A stretch of DNA of 35,000 nt from Chrysomallon squamiferum (GCA_012295275.1 CM022672.1:6103943-6138942); one strand, 5' to 3'. Positions 10,529 through 21,985 are shown, counted from the stretch's first letter. Made by a program: numbers and translations. The notes: generated by a model from the letters alone, not told the origin.

Positions 10529-10757
10529 ATTATATTATACAGTATTATATCATATTATATTATATTATATTATATTATATTATATTATATTATATTATAT
10601 TATATTATATTATATTATATTATATTATATTATATTATTATATTATATTATATTATTTTATATTATATTATATTATATTATATTATATTATATTATATTA
10701 TATTATATTATATTATATTATATTATATTATATTATATTATATTATATTATATAACA
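10529..10757. repeat. (ATATT)n pentanucleotide microsatellite
   Basis: A period-5 repeat (TATAT units), clean from about 10552 to 10753 with only two slips (about 10637 and 10655). The flanks carry worn units (CAGTATTATATCATATT at 10540). It is the longest simple repeat of this motif here; a second array lies at 26095. Tyr/Ile-rich open frames across it are artefacts. Confidence 0.97.
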
Positions 10758-10869
10758 TAGTATCATATTATATCATATTGTACTATTCAGTTTATTAACT
10801 TTGGTAATATGAATATCTTGTTTATTATAAACGTACATAATTCCTTATAGCTGTTTCATCGCTATTCTT
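10758..10869. other. AT-rich spacer
   Basis: Worn ATATT units and AT-rich sequence. Nothing else is seen. Confidence 0.4.
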
Positions 10870-11870
10870 AAACACTTCTATTTCATTTAACTGCAATCGA
10901 AGAATTATGACTCTGAACTTTTACAAGACCGACCACACCGACCCACACAAACCCAGAAAGTTTTATTTCTACAGGCCGAGACATCTACGACGTGGACGAC
11001 AGTCGCCACGGAGGGCGCTGGTGACCGGAGAGAAGAGAAAACACAGAGCTACGACGGCAACAGACAAGACGCGACGCCGGATGAAAGATGATCGGGATTG
11101 GCGAACAAAGCCCGTGAGATGAATATTGCAGTAAAAATCTATTACAGAAACTTTTGGATTACTCGCAAGCCTCGGAGAAGTCACGTAGCGAAGACCTTAC
11201 ACTAACACGCCGTGAAAGGGGGAATCAGCCCAAGTTGGCAAAGAAGAATGAGCTCTCGGGTGTTAAAATCAGATTTAGGCAATCGTCGGCGTTCTTAAAT
11301 CTAAATGCTAATTCAATTGCCTAAACGCTCGTGTCTTCTTGCCAGAAAGCGCTCTCTTTGTTTCTCCTTTGTCATTGTGCTCAATGGATTTTTTTCCCCC
11401 TCTCTCTGTTTAAACAGGATTGATTACTTAATTGACATTGGATTTATTGGGCGAATTATGAACCCTTTTAGGGCATTCAGAGGTGGGGAATTGACGAAGC
11501 CGGCCTCTTCTAGATCTTCGGTAAATTCGATTTCCCCAAGAAAAAAAAAAAGATCATGTTAGAACTTCATTGTGTTTGGCTGAATGACAAACTCGTGTGT
11601 TGATTGGATAATTTACTCAATTTGCTTCAGAAAACGCGCCTGAGAAGAAACCGGAAAAACTAATATCCATCTGAATACGAGACTAACGATTACCCTTGTT
11701 GCTTTGATTATTGCATTCGGCGGGGACTCGGCTCGGCCGCGCTAGAACCCGCCGCAGTGTAATGGCCACGGTTATTGCAGAAATTGCTTCTCAATCGAAT
11801 TGCCTCTTTCTCTTTAGTTGATCTCGTTATGAAGTAATTGAAAGGATATAGGCGTGTTTGTAACTAATGC
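10870..11870. other. Long island of complex, CpG-containing sequence (candidate cis-regulatory DNA)
   Basis: About 1 kb with no simple repeat except an A run at 11539-11550. The richest parts are 10970-11110 (many CG dinucleotides) and 11718-11760 (CGGCGGGGACTCGG, GGCCGCGC). Near 11312-11327 CAATTG and TAAACG sit close together, both plausible homeodomain/BARHL-type sites. Open frames at 10907-11122, 10969-11184 (-) and 11305-11562 are basic or low-complexity, have no recognisable domain and no clear splice context, and I reject them as genes. The GC content could also reflect an unrecognised promoter. Confidence 0.35.
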
Positions 11871-12290
11871 GTATTTATACAGAGGAACGTGGCGCTGAAT
11901 TAATGAGGGCCGCAAGAAATATTGCACAAAACAAATCTTTTTGTGATTTCTGTCTCACTATCAGTGTCATTACTCCTGCTGGATGTCAGCAAACTCTCGA
12001 GAGTCGGGATTATCTGTCCATCTGCATTACAGACATGAGATCTTTAATTTAAATCAATGTGGGGTTTTTTCTTCACTTCGTTGACATAGGTGCACCATTA
12101 AAGCCAGTGGGAATGCCAGTGTAGCAATTGAAACAGACGACTTACTTTCGTCTCAAGACACGGCCATTTGCATTTTTCTGTTTGTTATGTTAAACCAAAC
12201 ATTAAACAAACGTAACAGATGAGAATGGATCAAAATGTTTATTGTTGTTGTCAAAACGACAATACATTTGGATGCCGGCTGAAATGAAAT
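11871..12290. other. Mixed sequence leading into a microsatellite
   Basis: Moderately complex sequence. The last part (GGCTGAAATGAAATAATGATAA at 12276) runs directly into an AT-rich trinucleotide repeat. This resembles the way dispersed-repeat copies at 22319 and 31249 carry an AATAAAC-type junction before a GAT microsatellite, but the match is too short to claim a third copy. Confidence 0.3.
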
Positions 12291-12365
12291 AATGATAATA
12301 ATAACAGAAATGATGATGATGATAATGATGCACGTGTTATTGTTATTGTTGTTGTTGTTATTATA

Positions 12366-12406
<41 letters not shown>

Positions 12407-12410
12407 CATT

Positions 12411-12473
<63 letters not shown>

Positions 12474-12475
12474 TT
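12291..12475. repeat. Compound (GAT)n / (GTT)n / (ATT)n microsatellite
   Basis: GAT units near 12311-12330, GTT units near 12338-12360, then ATT units to 12474 with a few ATC variants near 12405-12425. Confidence 0.95.
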
Positions 12476-13199
12476 CTTATTAATTTTCTAAAGCGTTTAT
12501 ATATTTGTATTATTAATTAAACTTAAAATATTCTTGTAATAAAACAGAATTAAAATAATTATGATGTTGTCTTGACGGATATATTTTTTAAAATTTACTG
12601 TAAAATATTATTTAAATAAATTTAATAAAATAATCTTTCTTATTTATCTGGGCTTACGAGATCGTTGTAAAAAGAAATTTCTAATGGTGAAGGAAAATTG
12701 AAAACGGAACAGAAAAATCAGTTAAAAGAAAATCTAATTTAAAAATCGTTAAATCGCTGAAAAAAAACAAATTCAAACAATAAAAGACAAACAATAATAA
12801 TAACAACAACAAAACAACAACTAAAACAACAACTACAACAACAATAACAGTAATAATAATAATAACAATAATAATAATATAACAAGAGGTAAATTATGAG
12901 TATCATAATAATTATAATAAATAACTAAATAAATTTCAGCAAATATTGTCAAATCAGTTTATGAAATTTATAAACAAAGAAAAAGAAAAAAACAAAACAA
13001 ACAACTTGGTTATTTTCTTAAAAAGAAGAAAAAAACCCAAAAACAGCAACTCTCTTTATTCTAAAGCTACAAACACGTATAATCTGAAGATTCGCTTCGC
13101 CACGTCCACTTCGCTTCATGAAAATAACTTAATTTATTTGATTTGGATAACAAATCTCACAATTTAGTTGTGTTACCGTCCTTAATCGAAATAATGGTA
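12476..13199. other. AT-rich intergenic DNA with CAA/TAA-rich stretch
   Basis: AT-rich filler; 12780-12890 is rich in ACAACA and TAATAA units. The open frame at 12946-13167 is Lys/Asn-rich from A runs and is not credible. Confidence 0.45.
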
Positions 13200-13530
13200 A
13201 AAACCAGTGTCATCTAAATTAGAATTTAATAGGGAAAACGAGGCGAGCACCACGGGAAATGCTTCTCAAATTGGCAAACCTGATCAAGCGAATTGACCTA
13301 GACTCTCGTTTGGACGAGCTCGCTCACTCTGTCGCACTCGATTTAAAGTGAGACTTCGCCAGCGCGGCTTTCTTCTCGCAGAACTGGTGTCTGGGGGCGG
13401 AACACGTTTGAAGAATAACGCGAAAGAAAGAGATGAAATGGAAAACTGTTGAGTGTCTGCGGAGAATTGAGCGTCCCAGATCAATTCTCGCCTCTGCTTG
13501 CCTTTAAAATAGCAGCCAAAAACACTGAAA
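13200..13530. other. Island of complex, CpG-containing sequence (candidate cis-regulatory DNA)
   Basis: About 320 bp without simple repeats. It includes GAGCTCGCTCACTC near 13316, CCAGCGCGGC near 13360 and TCTGGGGGCGG near 13390. Overlapping short frames on both strands have no recognisable domain. Confidence 0.3.
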
Positions 13531-13551
13531 GGAATAATAATAAAAGCATAA

Positions 13552-13754
13552 AAATGGAAAAAAGAAAAAAAAAGAAGAAGAAGAAGAAGAAGAAGAAGAA
13601 GAAGACGAAAAAAGAAGAAAAAGATGGTCGTTCTGTTGGAGAACTGACTAATGAACGAAGGATTATTACGATCATGAAAGTGAAGTATGTTTATTTAACC
13701 AGTTCTGTCATGGAAATTTACCAGTATTAACCCGTTATCAAATTAATAATAATA

Positions 13755-13790
<36 letters not shown>

Positions 13791-14020
13791 CAACAACTAC
13801 TACTACTACTACTACTACTACTACGACGATAGTTACAATAACAGTAATAACACAAACAAATGCTGAATGCTAACTATTCGCGCAGAGAGAGTTACCCTCG
13901 ACAACAACAGCCTCAGTTAATAATAACGGTAGAAATAGTAGTAAATGTAGTAGTGGTAGTAGTAACAGCAGTACTAGTACTAGCAGGCCGAGGAGGGGCA
14001 ACTGTAGTACTAGTTATATT
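13552..14020. repeat. Cluster of trinucleotide microsatellites (GAA, AAT, TAC, TAG)
   Basis: GAA units at 13572-13605, AAT units at 13743-13787, ACT/TAC units at 13794-13825, and loose TAG/AGT-rich sequence at 13935-13995 with ACTAGTACTAG near 13971. The interval 13625-13740 is ordinary sequence. The reading frame encoding a Lys run here is an artefact. Confidence 0.85.
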
Positions 14021-14123
14021 AGCATGATAGCTTACAAGCAGTACTACAACTTTTACTAAAAGTGATGTTTTGGTAAAGATTGTAGCAGCAGACCTTTTTA
14101 ATTAAAAAGATTATTAAAACAAA

Positions 14124-14225
14124 ATATTAAAATATTCAACCATTGACTGTTACACATTAGTACATATATATCTATATATATATATGTACTAATGTGTAAC
14201 AGTCAATGGTTGAATATTTTAATAT
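14124..14225. repeat. Perfect palindrome, 48-bp arms and 6-base centre
   Basis: 14124-14171 is exactly reverse-complementary to 14178-14225, with the centre at 14172-14177. The outer ~36 bases of each arm are complex sequence (left arm AATATTCAACCATTGACTG and TACACATTAGTAC), and the inner ~10 are TA repeats. Pairing stops at 14123/14226. The structure would extrude as a cruciform, or form a long RNA hairpin if transcribed. No terminal inverted repeat plus target-site duplication typical of a DNA transposon is evident. It could be a folded-back duplication seeded at the TA run. Confidence 0.97.
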
Positions 14226-14640
<415 letters not shown>

Positions 14641-15150
14641 TCTGTTTTACTCAAGCCGAGCTGAACACTCTTGTAAATACATTGCCTTATTAATAAATGA
14701 CTAGTCACGATTTCACTGGAAACAGAAATAGCGCCGAGGTCTAAATAGCAATGCCGTTCTCATTTAAAAATCAATGTCGACTCATTCAATTGTTGGGATT
14801 AATTTCTCTCGCACACAATAAACTTACAAAAATCTCTAATACACATTTTATGAATTTTATGCACATACCGATGAGACAATAAACCGTAAACAATTGAACA
14901 AATATTATCCAATATTTAGCCCACTCTGGCCTCAATTGTCGCCGAATTAGACTTTTCCATTTTCCTCGCTTTTCCTAATAGCTCGAGTATTTTACAACGG
15001 AAGAAATTAGCGTGCGACAAAATTACAAAATATAGTTAATAAAAGGCGCGCTGATGGAGAATTTCCGCTCACATTAAGCTTGGAGAACGAATATAGAACG
15101 CCGGCATATTGCTGCATAACGACTTCAACTTGCCAACAAATACTGCGATT
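14641..15150. other. Island of complex sequence with homeodomain-type sites (candidate conserved element)
   Basis: About 500 bp of non-repetitive sequence between a TC microsatellite and poly-T. It contains TTATTAATAAATGACTAG (14687), GGGATTAATTTC (near 14795), CAATTG (twice) and GCGCGCTGATGG (near 15047). AATGACTAGTCAC at about 14696 also occurs at about 5793 in the BarH 3' flank, a 13-base match around a TGACTAGTCA palindrome. No open frame is credible. Confidence 0.35.
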
Positions 15151-15339
15151 TTCTTTCGTGTTTTTTTTTTTAAATTTTTTTTTTTTTTTTTTTTTTTTTT
15201 TAGTCAAATAATATTCAAGTGTTTATTTTTTATTTTTTTTTTTTATGGATGAACGCGTAAGAAGCCAATTCAAAAGTTTTTTTTTAAATATAAAAACAAT
15301 ATTATAAGGCTTTTATTTATTTATTTTATTATAAGGTTT

Positions 15340-15370
<31 letters not shown>

Positions 15371-15690
15371 TTTTATTTTATTTATTTATATATTTTATTT
15401 TATTTATTTATTTATTCACTTATTGTTTTATTTATTACAATTTAATTGAAAAATTAATAATTATTATTTTTATTATTCTGTTGGTTTTTTTTTGTTGTTT
15501 ATTACAGATTGTCAGAGACAGAAAGACAAACAGACAGATGTTCGGACAGAAAACAGAAGACAGACAGATTTATAGGCAGACAAACAGACAGACAGACAAA
15601 TTGTGAGAGATTTTTTTATACATTTTTAGCACGACAGACAGACAAATACAGAGTCAGATAGACAGACAGACAAACGGAAAAGAAATAATC
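15151..15690. repeat. Poly-T, (TTTA)n and worn (CAGA)n tracts
   Basis: T runs at 15161-15171 and 15175-15201 (27 bases), and TTTA/TTTTA units at about 15310-15430. Two CAGA-rich clusters follow, at 15508-15602 and 15633-15676, interrupted by AT sequence. Confidence 0.9.
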
Positions 15691-16079
15691 TAAAATGTTT
15701 AAAATTCCTTAATAAATATAAAAAAATAGATTATGTTGCTATTTGAACTTTTTCTATAGAAATGTACTGAAAATATGTGAAAGCAAAACAACTAAAAAGA
15801 GGTAATTTTAATCGAATTTATTAAATTAATTCAGGTGTTTTAAAATACCTTTCTTTTCTCTTTCTTTTTTCTTTTTCTTTTCTTTAAATTTTTTTTCCCT
15901 CCTTTTTCTTCTGTCTGTAAAAAAAACCAACAAAAAAAACAACAACAATCAAATTCATATTACGTGTTAAATGTAAAAAAAAACCCACCAAGATATGACA
16001 AATTAGAGAAATATTAGCCAAACTAACAATACTTGTCTGTTAAAAAGATAACACAGTCAAAAATAAAACGAGTGACAGT
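15691..16079. other. AT-rich intergenic DNA
   Basis: AT-rich with a T/C-rich tract at 15850-15910 and AAC/AAAC units near 15925-15945. No feature is seen. Confidence 0.45.
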
Positions 16080-16750
16080 CTGAATAAGCATGTCGCTGTT
16101 GATTACATTTTAATTTTTCCCAGTAACTAATTTGCGTGGTCCGTAAATGCTACACGTTTCACTTCTTTTTTTATTAAATCCTCCTGTCGTATTTTTGTTT
16201 CTTTCGCATTTCTTTGTTCCGATTGTGACTTTTGTAATTACCAGTTACCAGATGTCAGCGAAGCACGTGACCTCGCCGCCACGTTGACAAATCTGCCCGA
16301 GTTCGGCATTGTTCACGCGCAACCGAACGAAATGAATATTTTATCGCGCTGGAATTAATTACAGCAGAGATATCATGGACTGGATATTACATAAGGTTTT
16401 GGATTTCTGCTTCTGTGATTAATATATCAAAAATTGAAGCGCAATTGTCTTACACTGCAACAACAACAAAAAAAAAAACGATCAGTTTGTTGCATCGACG
16501 CCTGAAGCTGTTTGACCAGTTTGAATTAATCATGTCTGTTGACAATGAGAAAATGAAAAACGTAGACCTGTGCGTGGGTACGTGTTTATATATCAATGAT
16601 ACGTTAATTAATCTCTCGTGCACGTGCAGATGAACGAGCCAGGCTGGAATGATGTTCTAATTAGCATTCACGAAACAAACGTCTTTCGCTTTGCGACAAT
16701 TTTTACTTATTTATTTTGTCCGTTTCGTTAGAAAAGGTCGCTACTGTTGT
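16080..16750. other. Island of complex sequence; 16225-16400 strongest (candidate enhancer or conserved element)
   Basis: Non-repetitive sequence. The 16225-16400 core contains CAGATGTCAG, GCACGTGAC (E-box, near 16263), CTCGCCGCCACGTTGAC and GCGCGCTGGAATTAATTACAG-type sequence ending in a TAATTA homeodomain site (near 16355). The mix of an E-box, CpG-rich sequence and TAATTA within 150 bp is what developmental enhancers often look like. The open frame at 16415-16633 has no recognisable domain. Confidence 0.35.
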
Positions 16751-17165
16751 TACAGTCATTATTATTTATTTATTTGCATCACTACTTTTATTTATTACAA
16801 AAACAATGAAAAGAAGTAATAAATAAATAAATAAATAGAAAAATCACAGCTGTTCAGCTGAAAGAATATTAAGTTCAAATCTACATAATTTTTTTTCTCC
16901 ACAAGATAAAAAAAAGAAGAGAAAAACAAAAACTTAAAAAGTCATATTTTCTTTAGCGCATTTAAAACACTTGATTATTCGTATCAGTTTTATTATGTTT
17001 ATGTTTCATAACCGAGTTTCAACCGATGATTTTGACTTTAAATATTTGTCTGCTACAAAGTGTCAATATGCTTATGAAAACTAAACAAATATGTTCACAG
17101 AGAAAACTTGTGACATCGCGAGAAATATTATATATAATTATTCTTGTTTTGTCGTTCGAGTTTGT
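16751..17165. other. AT-rich DNA with a small TTTA inverted repeat
   Basis: TTTA units near 16765-16800 are followed by AATA units at 16818-16838, so the two can pair imperfectly. The remainder is AT-rich filler. Confidence 0.4.
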
Positions 17166-17167
17166 AC

Positions 17168-17169
<2 letters not shown>

Positions 17170-17235
<66 letters not shown>
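17170..17235. repeat. (TC)n microsatellite, about 33 units
   Basis: An uninterrupted TC/CT run. Two Leu/Ser-repeat frames overlapping it are artefacts. Confidence 0.97.
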
Positions 17236-17237
<2 letters not shown>

Positions 17238-18035
17238 ACAAGCATGAGATTACTGTATTTTTTGTCAATGTGAATATGTATTATCTACTTTTTCTGCTTT
17301 CTTACATAGTGACGTGAAAATTTAGACCTATCGGTAACCCATCGTTTCTCTGGCATTTGTTGGTAAACACAAATGAGATTTGCTGAAAACACACGATCGT
17401 GCTGACAAGTGAATTCTTAAACCCAAATGATGTTGACAAAGATTCGACTGTTACTCGTTCTGCAATCAACTGAACATTTTTTTCAATTAGCTGTGTTTGC
17501 TGCTCTCCACTGTCCAAAGATGTACAAATTTCGACCGGATGTTACGCTAGTTAGTACTTATTGACCATGGAAGGTTTCAAACATGGCCGAAGACGCTATA
17601 AAATGTACAAGTGACACTTACCAGGTAGTAAAGTTAAAATAATTTCTGAAATGTGTGCATGAAAAACAGGCCAAAGTTTTAAAAACCATTTTTTTTAGGA
17701 AATGCACAAATGGACATGTAAAGCAAACAGATAAAAAAAAAGAAGAAGAAAAAAAGGATAATCCGATTAACTTTTTTTTATAATTTTTTTTTTTATTTAA
17801 ATATAATTAAGATGATTACGTTTGAAATATATTTAAAAGACTCAAAAATTTGGGTTTTTGAAAGAGTTAGTTTTTCAGAGGGAGAATGGATGAGAAAATA
17901 AAGAAAAAAAAAAAAAAAAAAAATAAATTAATAAATAATCTTTTGATATTCTGATGATCTTTAAAATAATAATTTATATTATGCAGTGAAATATTTATTT
18001 ATTCATTCATTTATTCTTTTATTCATTTATTCATT
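17236..18035. other. Mixed then AT-rich intergenic DNA
   Basis: 17240-17650 is moderately complex (CATGGCCGAAGACGC near 17584, with CTATAAAATG just after it), but no gene follows. 17690-18035 is AT-rich, with a 20-base A run at 17904-17923 and TTTA/TTCA units at 17993-18050. Confidence 0.4.
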
Positions 18036-18036
18036 T

Positions 18037-18745
18037 ATTTATTTATTCACTCGTTCCTTATTTTTTAAGCAGTTATTGCTGTTAAATAATATATATTACT
18101 GATTAGATGTCAATGTGTTTCATTCAATTGTTTAAAAAGAAAAATATACTGCAACACCACTAAAATTCATTCGGTTGTTAAAAGAAAAAAAATACCTCTA
18201 AAATACCAAAATGTTTCATTTGACTGGTTAAAAATAATCTACTACAATAACATTATGTTTCTTTTGAAAGGTGAACAATAATTCCACAGCAATAAAATTT
18301 ATTTGATAAGTTAATAAAATGTGCACAGTGTGCTATAATATTTCGTTTGTTAGGCCACAGGATTCAACAGTATCATTAAATACCTTTGATTAGTTAAACT
18401 ATCTACTGGAATCCATCATATTTCATTTGAATGGTTAAGATAACTATTACAGTACCCCTCACATTTCATTTGATTCATTGAAAGATCTATTTCAGTTCAG
18501 TTATGCGTTATTTGTTTGTTAAAATAATCTACAGCAATACGTTTATATGTCATTCGACTGGCTGAGAATATAATTATATATATATACGTATTTGAAACAG
18601 TAAATATATATATATATATATATATAGCTTTACTATTTGAAAGATTAAAACAAAAATCTGCTACCATACCATTACGCTTTATTCGACTGTTAAAAAAAAA
18701 AAAAAAGTCGTCTGTAATATCATTATGTTTCATGTATGTTTCATG
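18037..18745. repeat. Dispersed-repeat module expanded into a worn ~43-bp minisatellite
   Basis: The 18037-18140 part matches 27085-27190 (TTATTCACTCGTTC, then TTATTGCTGTTA, ACTGATTAGATGTCA and GTGTTTCATTCA). From about 18090 the end of that module is reiterated. Variants of GTTTCATTTGACTGGTTAAA recur near 18118, 18166, 18214, 18258, 18299, 18341, 18382, 18421, 18464, 18511, 18549 and again near 18680 and 18730, mostly 40-49 bp apart. Each is followed by AATAATCTACTACAATA-like sequence. TA runs at 18575 and 18605-18627 interrupt it. The copies are strongly diverged, so it is an old array. Confidence 0.75.
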
Positions 18746-19050
18746 TTTGTTTCATGTTTGTTTCATTGCAATGAAATCGACGTAGAGCGAAACAGACCCT
18801 GTTCAATTTCTGTTAGGATCCATTATCTGTCCCAAAAGTATTTTAGTTATATTTATTGCTCCCCGACAAGATCATTTAATGACATTTGCGATGGCGAATG
18901 CACAGAACAAGCGTTCCGTCACGCGAGTCACGTGACGATATTACACCCAGAATGTGTTGTTAGCAGCCAATTTTCTCCGTCCATGTGTTTTCATCAGCAT
19001 GAAAACAAACACAAAAATACCATTAGCTGCTTCTTCGTTCGGTTTGCACG
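18746..19050. other. Island of complex sequence
   Basis: Mixed sequence with CACGCGAGTCACGTGACG near 18919 (a TCACGTGA E-box palindrome). The open frame spanning 18725-19108 starts in TTTCATG repeats, ends in TTTA repeats and shows no known domain; I do not call it. Confidence 0.3.
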
Positions 19051-19054
19051 TTTT

Positions 19055-19065
19055 ATTTACAATTT

Positions 19066-19096
<31 letters not shown>

Positions 19097-19113
19097 TTGA
19101 TTTATTGATTTTT

Positions 19114-19176
<63 letters not shown>

Positions 19177-19257
19177 TTGTTGTTGTTGTTATGTGTATAT
19201 TTATTCTGATGAACAGTATGTGCGAACAACAGGCACGTTTCATTTCTATTTTATTTT

Positions 19258-19290
<33 letters not shown>

Positions 19291-19430
19291 CTTTTTTTTA
19301 ACATTTTTTTTTTTTTTTTTTCTTTTTCTTTTTCTAATTAATTAATTATTTATTTATTACTCTTTTGAAAAATAAAAAATCATCTCGTTTCGTTTTGGCA
19401 CACACACACACACACACACACACAGAGACA
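19055..19430. repeat. (TTTA)n, poly-T and (CA)n tracts
   Basis: TTTA units at 19060-19178, GTT units near 19180-19190, T runs at 19260-19290 and 19306-19320, and CA units at 19400-19424. Confidence 0.95.
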
Positions 19431-19756
19431 CACGCGCCCACACATACATAATGATATACACGTGTAAACTTGATACATATGGGTTTTTAAAATTATTTTA
19501 AATAACTGTATTATTTGCTTTATTTTATTTCATTTCATTTCTTTTTTTTTTAAATTTTTAAATTTTTATTAATATTATAATTTTATTTTATTTTATTTTA
19601 TTTTTTTATTTTTTTATTTTTTATATTTTTTTCAGAAAAGACCCTATCTTATTTTTCCAGTAAAAACTGAAAGATAACCATTACGTGTATCGTAATTAAA
19701 CTAATTTTTACAAAAACAAAATTACAATCACTTAACACACTATGAAAAAAAAAAAA

Positions 19757-19802
<46 letters not shown>

Positions 19803-20269
19803 GCTATAATAATAATATTTAATTTTATTCTTAGAATTATAAAGTAAAATGTAATCTGAAACGATGCCATTTCGTGACGGTCGTCATTTCGCCAGGACGA
19901 AAAATTAAGTACGGGTTGTTTCCCTTTGCACAGCAGGCAGTCTTTCCGCATTATTCAAAATTATAATCGCAACATCTGTAGAACAATCACTTACGTTTAA
20001 CGTATATTTTCTTTTTTATAATTATTATTTTATTGTTTATGTCTACATTTATATATCCATCATTCCTACTCCATATGTGTTATAAATTATTAGTAAATTA
20101 CGACAAACACAATAAATTAATAAAATAACAGTATTGTGAAGTGGTATACATTTTATTAAGATGTTTGTAGGTACAAAAAGACGAGAAAACAGTCAGTATC
20201 AGAAATAACTGAAATTCTAGGAAATATATTCATGTTAAAGTGTACCGATGGAGCTAATATATATTTTTT
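19431..20269. other. AT-rich intergenic DNA with (AAT)n microsatellite
   Basis: TTTTA units near 19580-19620 and AAT units at 19757-19802 following an A run. The minus-strand open frame at 19649-19951 is mostly repeat-derived. Nothing else is recognised. Confidence 0.5.
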
Positions 20270-20480
20270 TTATATACTTGACTGTTTTGCTCAAAATGTC
20301 GGCAAAAGATTTCAATGCCGCCATTTTACCACTTCAAATCTGGAACAGTGACGTCAGAGCGTACATAGAGAGCTGAATGATACCTGTACATGAGATGAAA
20401 TTGTACCGAAAACCGATCTATTCCGTACGCGATGACGTTATACTGGAAGAACATGGCGTCGGCCACATATTTTGGAACTG
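20270..20480. promoter_or_regulatory. Candidate regulatory element with CRE and YY1-type sites
   Basis: Within about 150 bp I see GCCGCCATTTT (20317-20327, a YY1-type site), the full CRE palindrome TGACGTCA (20349-20356), a second CRE-like TGACGTTA (20433-20440) and ATGGCG (20453-20458). These motifs are typical of TATA-less promoters and enhancers, and they stand out against AT-rich flanks. No coding exon is visible beside them. Function is inference from motifs only; a worn mobile element carrying a promoter is an alternative. Confidence 0.35.
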
Positions 20481-20955
20481 TACTCTTTTAAAGCGTTATC
20501 AATTAAGACTGATGCAGTAAATAAAGAAATTGAAAGAAACGAGAATCTATTTAACTACTTGATGCTTTAAAGGAAACATTTTTTTTATTATTATATATGT
20601 ATTATAATATACAAGGATATATTTAACAAACATTATTATTCTTCTGTATGTTAAGTATTTATTTGTAAAGATGACACGACAAACAAAAAAAATAAAACTT
20701 TTCTGATTTTACATAATAGATTCCCACGATAAGAAACAAACAAAACCGTTTAAATATTAAAGTACCTCAAGGGAGTTGGCCTTAACTTTTTAAACATTTG
20801 TGTTCACTAAAGGATTAAAGTTTATTTAATTATACATGCTGTTCACAGACCTTTTCAAATCCAGTGATTATTGTTGTTTTTTTTCACTCATCTATAATTG
20901 ACCTGATTTGTAGCATTCAAGTTTATTGTGCAACAATTTCAATATCATTATCTCC
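20481..20955. other. AT-rich intergenic DNA
   Basis: AT-rich mixed sequence. No feature is seen. Confidence 0.45.
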
Positions 20956-21184
20956 TGTGAAATGAATGAATATTTTATTACAAAAATGACTGACAATAAG
21001 AACTATATATATATATGTGTGTGTGTGTGTTTATGTTTGTGTGTGTGTGTATATATATATATATAATATATGTATACATATAAATACACACATATATATG
21101 TATATATATACACACACACACATATCTATATATATAGTTCTTTTTGTCAGTCATTTTTGTAATAAAATATTCATTCATTTCACA
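20956..21184. repeat. Large near-perfect palindrome with TA/GT microsatellite centre
   Basis: The left arm from 20956 (TGTGAAATGAATGAATATT, then ACAAAAATGACTGACAA) is reverse-complementary to the right arm ending at 21184. Over the outer ~50 bases there is one mismatch (AATAAG against AAAAAG). Pairing continues imperfectly inward through TA and GT/CA runs, so arms of about 75 bp or more are possible. Pairing stops at 20955/21185. A (TA)n tract lies 20 bp to the right (21203-21262). Open frames on both strands are mirror products of the palindrome. Confidence 0.93.
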
Positions 21185-21202
21185 ATAGATAATAATATAT
21201 TA

Positions 21203-21207
21203 CATAT

Positions 21208-21262
<55 letters not shown>
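21203..21262. repeat. (TA)n microsatellite
   Basis: Starts as TACATATATACATACATA and becomes a pure TA run from about 21218 to 21262. Confidence 0.95.
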
Positions 21263-21266
<4 letters not shown>

Positions 21267-21589
21267 TGGATGGACTTTATACACTTACAATATCATAAAA
21301 ACTGTGTTTATGTTCAAAAAGAAAATACTCTTTTACAGACAGTTTAAAAATCACGGATCTGCTTGAAAATGTCATGTGTTTATTAGATACTGTGTCTGTA
21401 TTTAAATATATACTGTAAACCTATTATTACACCACAAATACCAAGAACGTGAGAATCTCCATTAACAACAAGCATGGACAATTTTGCCTCTTAATGCTGA
21501 ACATCATTAATGTACAAAATGTGTTACCTAACGTAAATGCGATCCTGATTCTTGTCAGTACTTTCGCCAAAGTGGTCAACAATCAGCGC
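21263..21589. other. Mixed AT-rich DNA
   Basis: No recognisable gene, repeat or site cluster. Confidence 0.4.
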
Positions 21590-21985
21590 TAAAATGTTGT
21601 TCAATTATTCATGAGACAGTGAGTCGAGGAAAGATATTAATTAAAATGGCTTCTGTATAAAACAGACAACCAATTAAGGCTGGCAAGCTTTATCGGCTTA
21701 GCCTCGTCCTGTACGTAATTTGTAGCAGACCGCGTGCCGCAACCGTCTGATTTAACGACGTTTATAATTTTCCATTACACCATCGAGCGAACCCAATACT
21801 TGCAAACATCGTATGTTAACTGCCGTTTACTGCAAATCCATGCAAAATCTACCACGGCTGACCGCTCGCTGGTCGTTAGTAGCGACCTTAGTCAGACACA
21901 GTTGTCGGCCTTACCGGAAGAACGCCGCCTATGTGGCCACGGAAGAGCAATGGCGCCATATTGGAATGGAAATTGGTAATAACAC
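21590..21985. other. Island of complex sequence (candidate conserved element)
   Basis: About 390 bp without simple repeats. It contains TTAATTAAAATGG (near 21637), CCAATTAAGG (near 21670), TATCGGC (near 21691), a near-octamer ATGCAAAAT (near 21840), and GTCGTTAGTAGCGAC (near 21871, an imperfect dyad). The frames at 21734-21979 and 21813-22100 have no recognisable domain and run into poly-T. Confidence 0.35.

Noticed and set aside
10907-11184. Basic 71-codon frame on + and overlapping frame on -
   Set aside because: No domain or homology that I can recognise, no splice context, and both strands open, as expected in CpG-rich non-coding DNA.
17560-17630. TATAAAA near 17600 as a promoter
   Set aside because: No coding or transcript signal follows, and TATAAA is common in DNA this rich in AT.
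18725-19108. 127-codon frame
   Set aside because: Begins in TTTCATG repeats, ends in TTTA repeats, and shows no recognisable domain.
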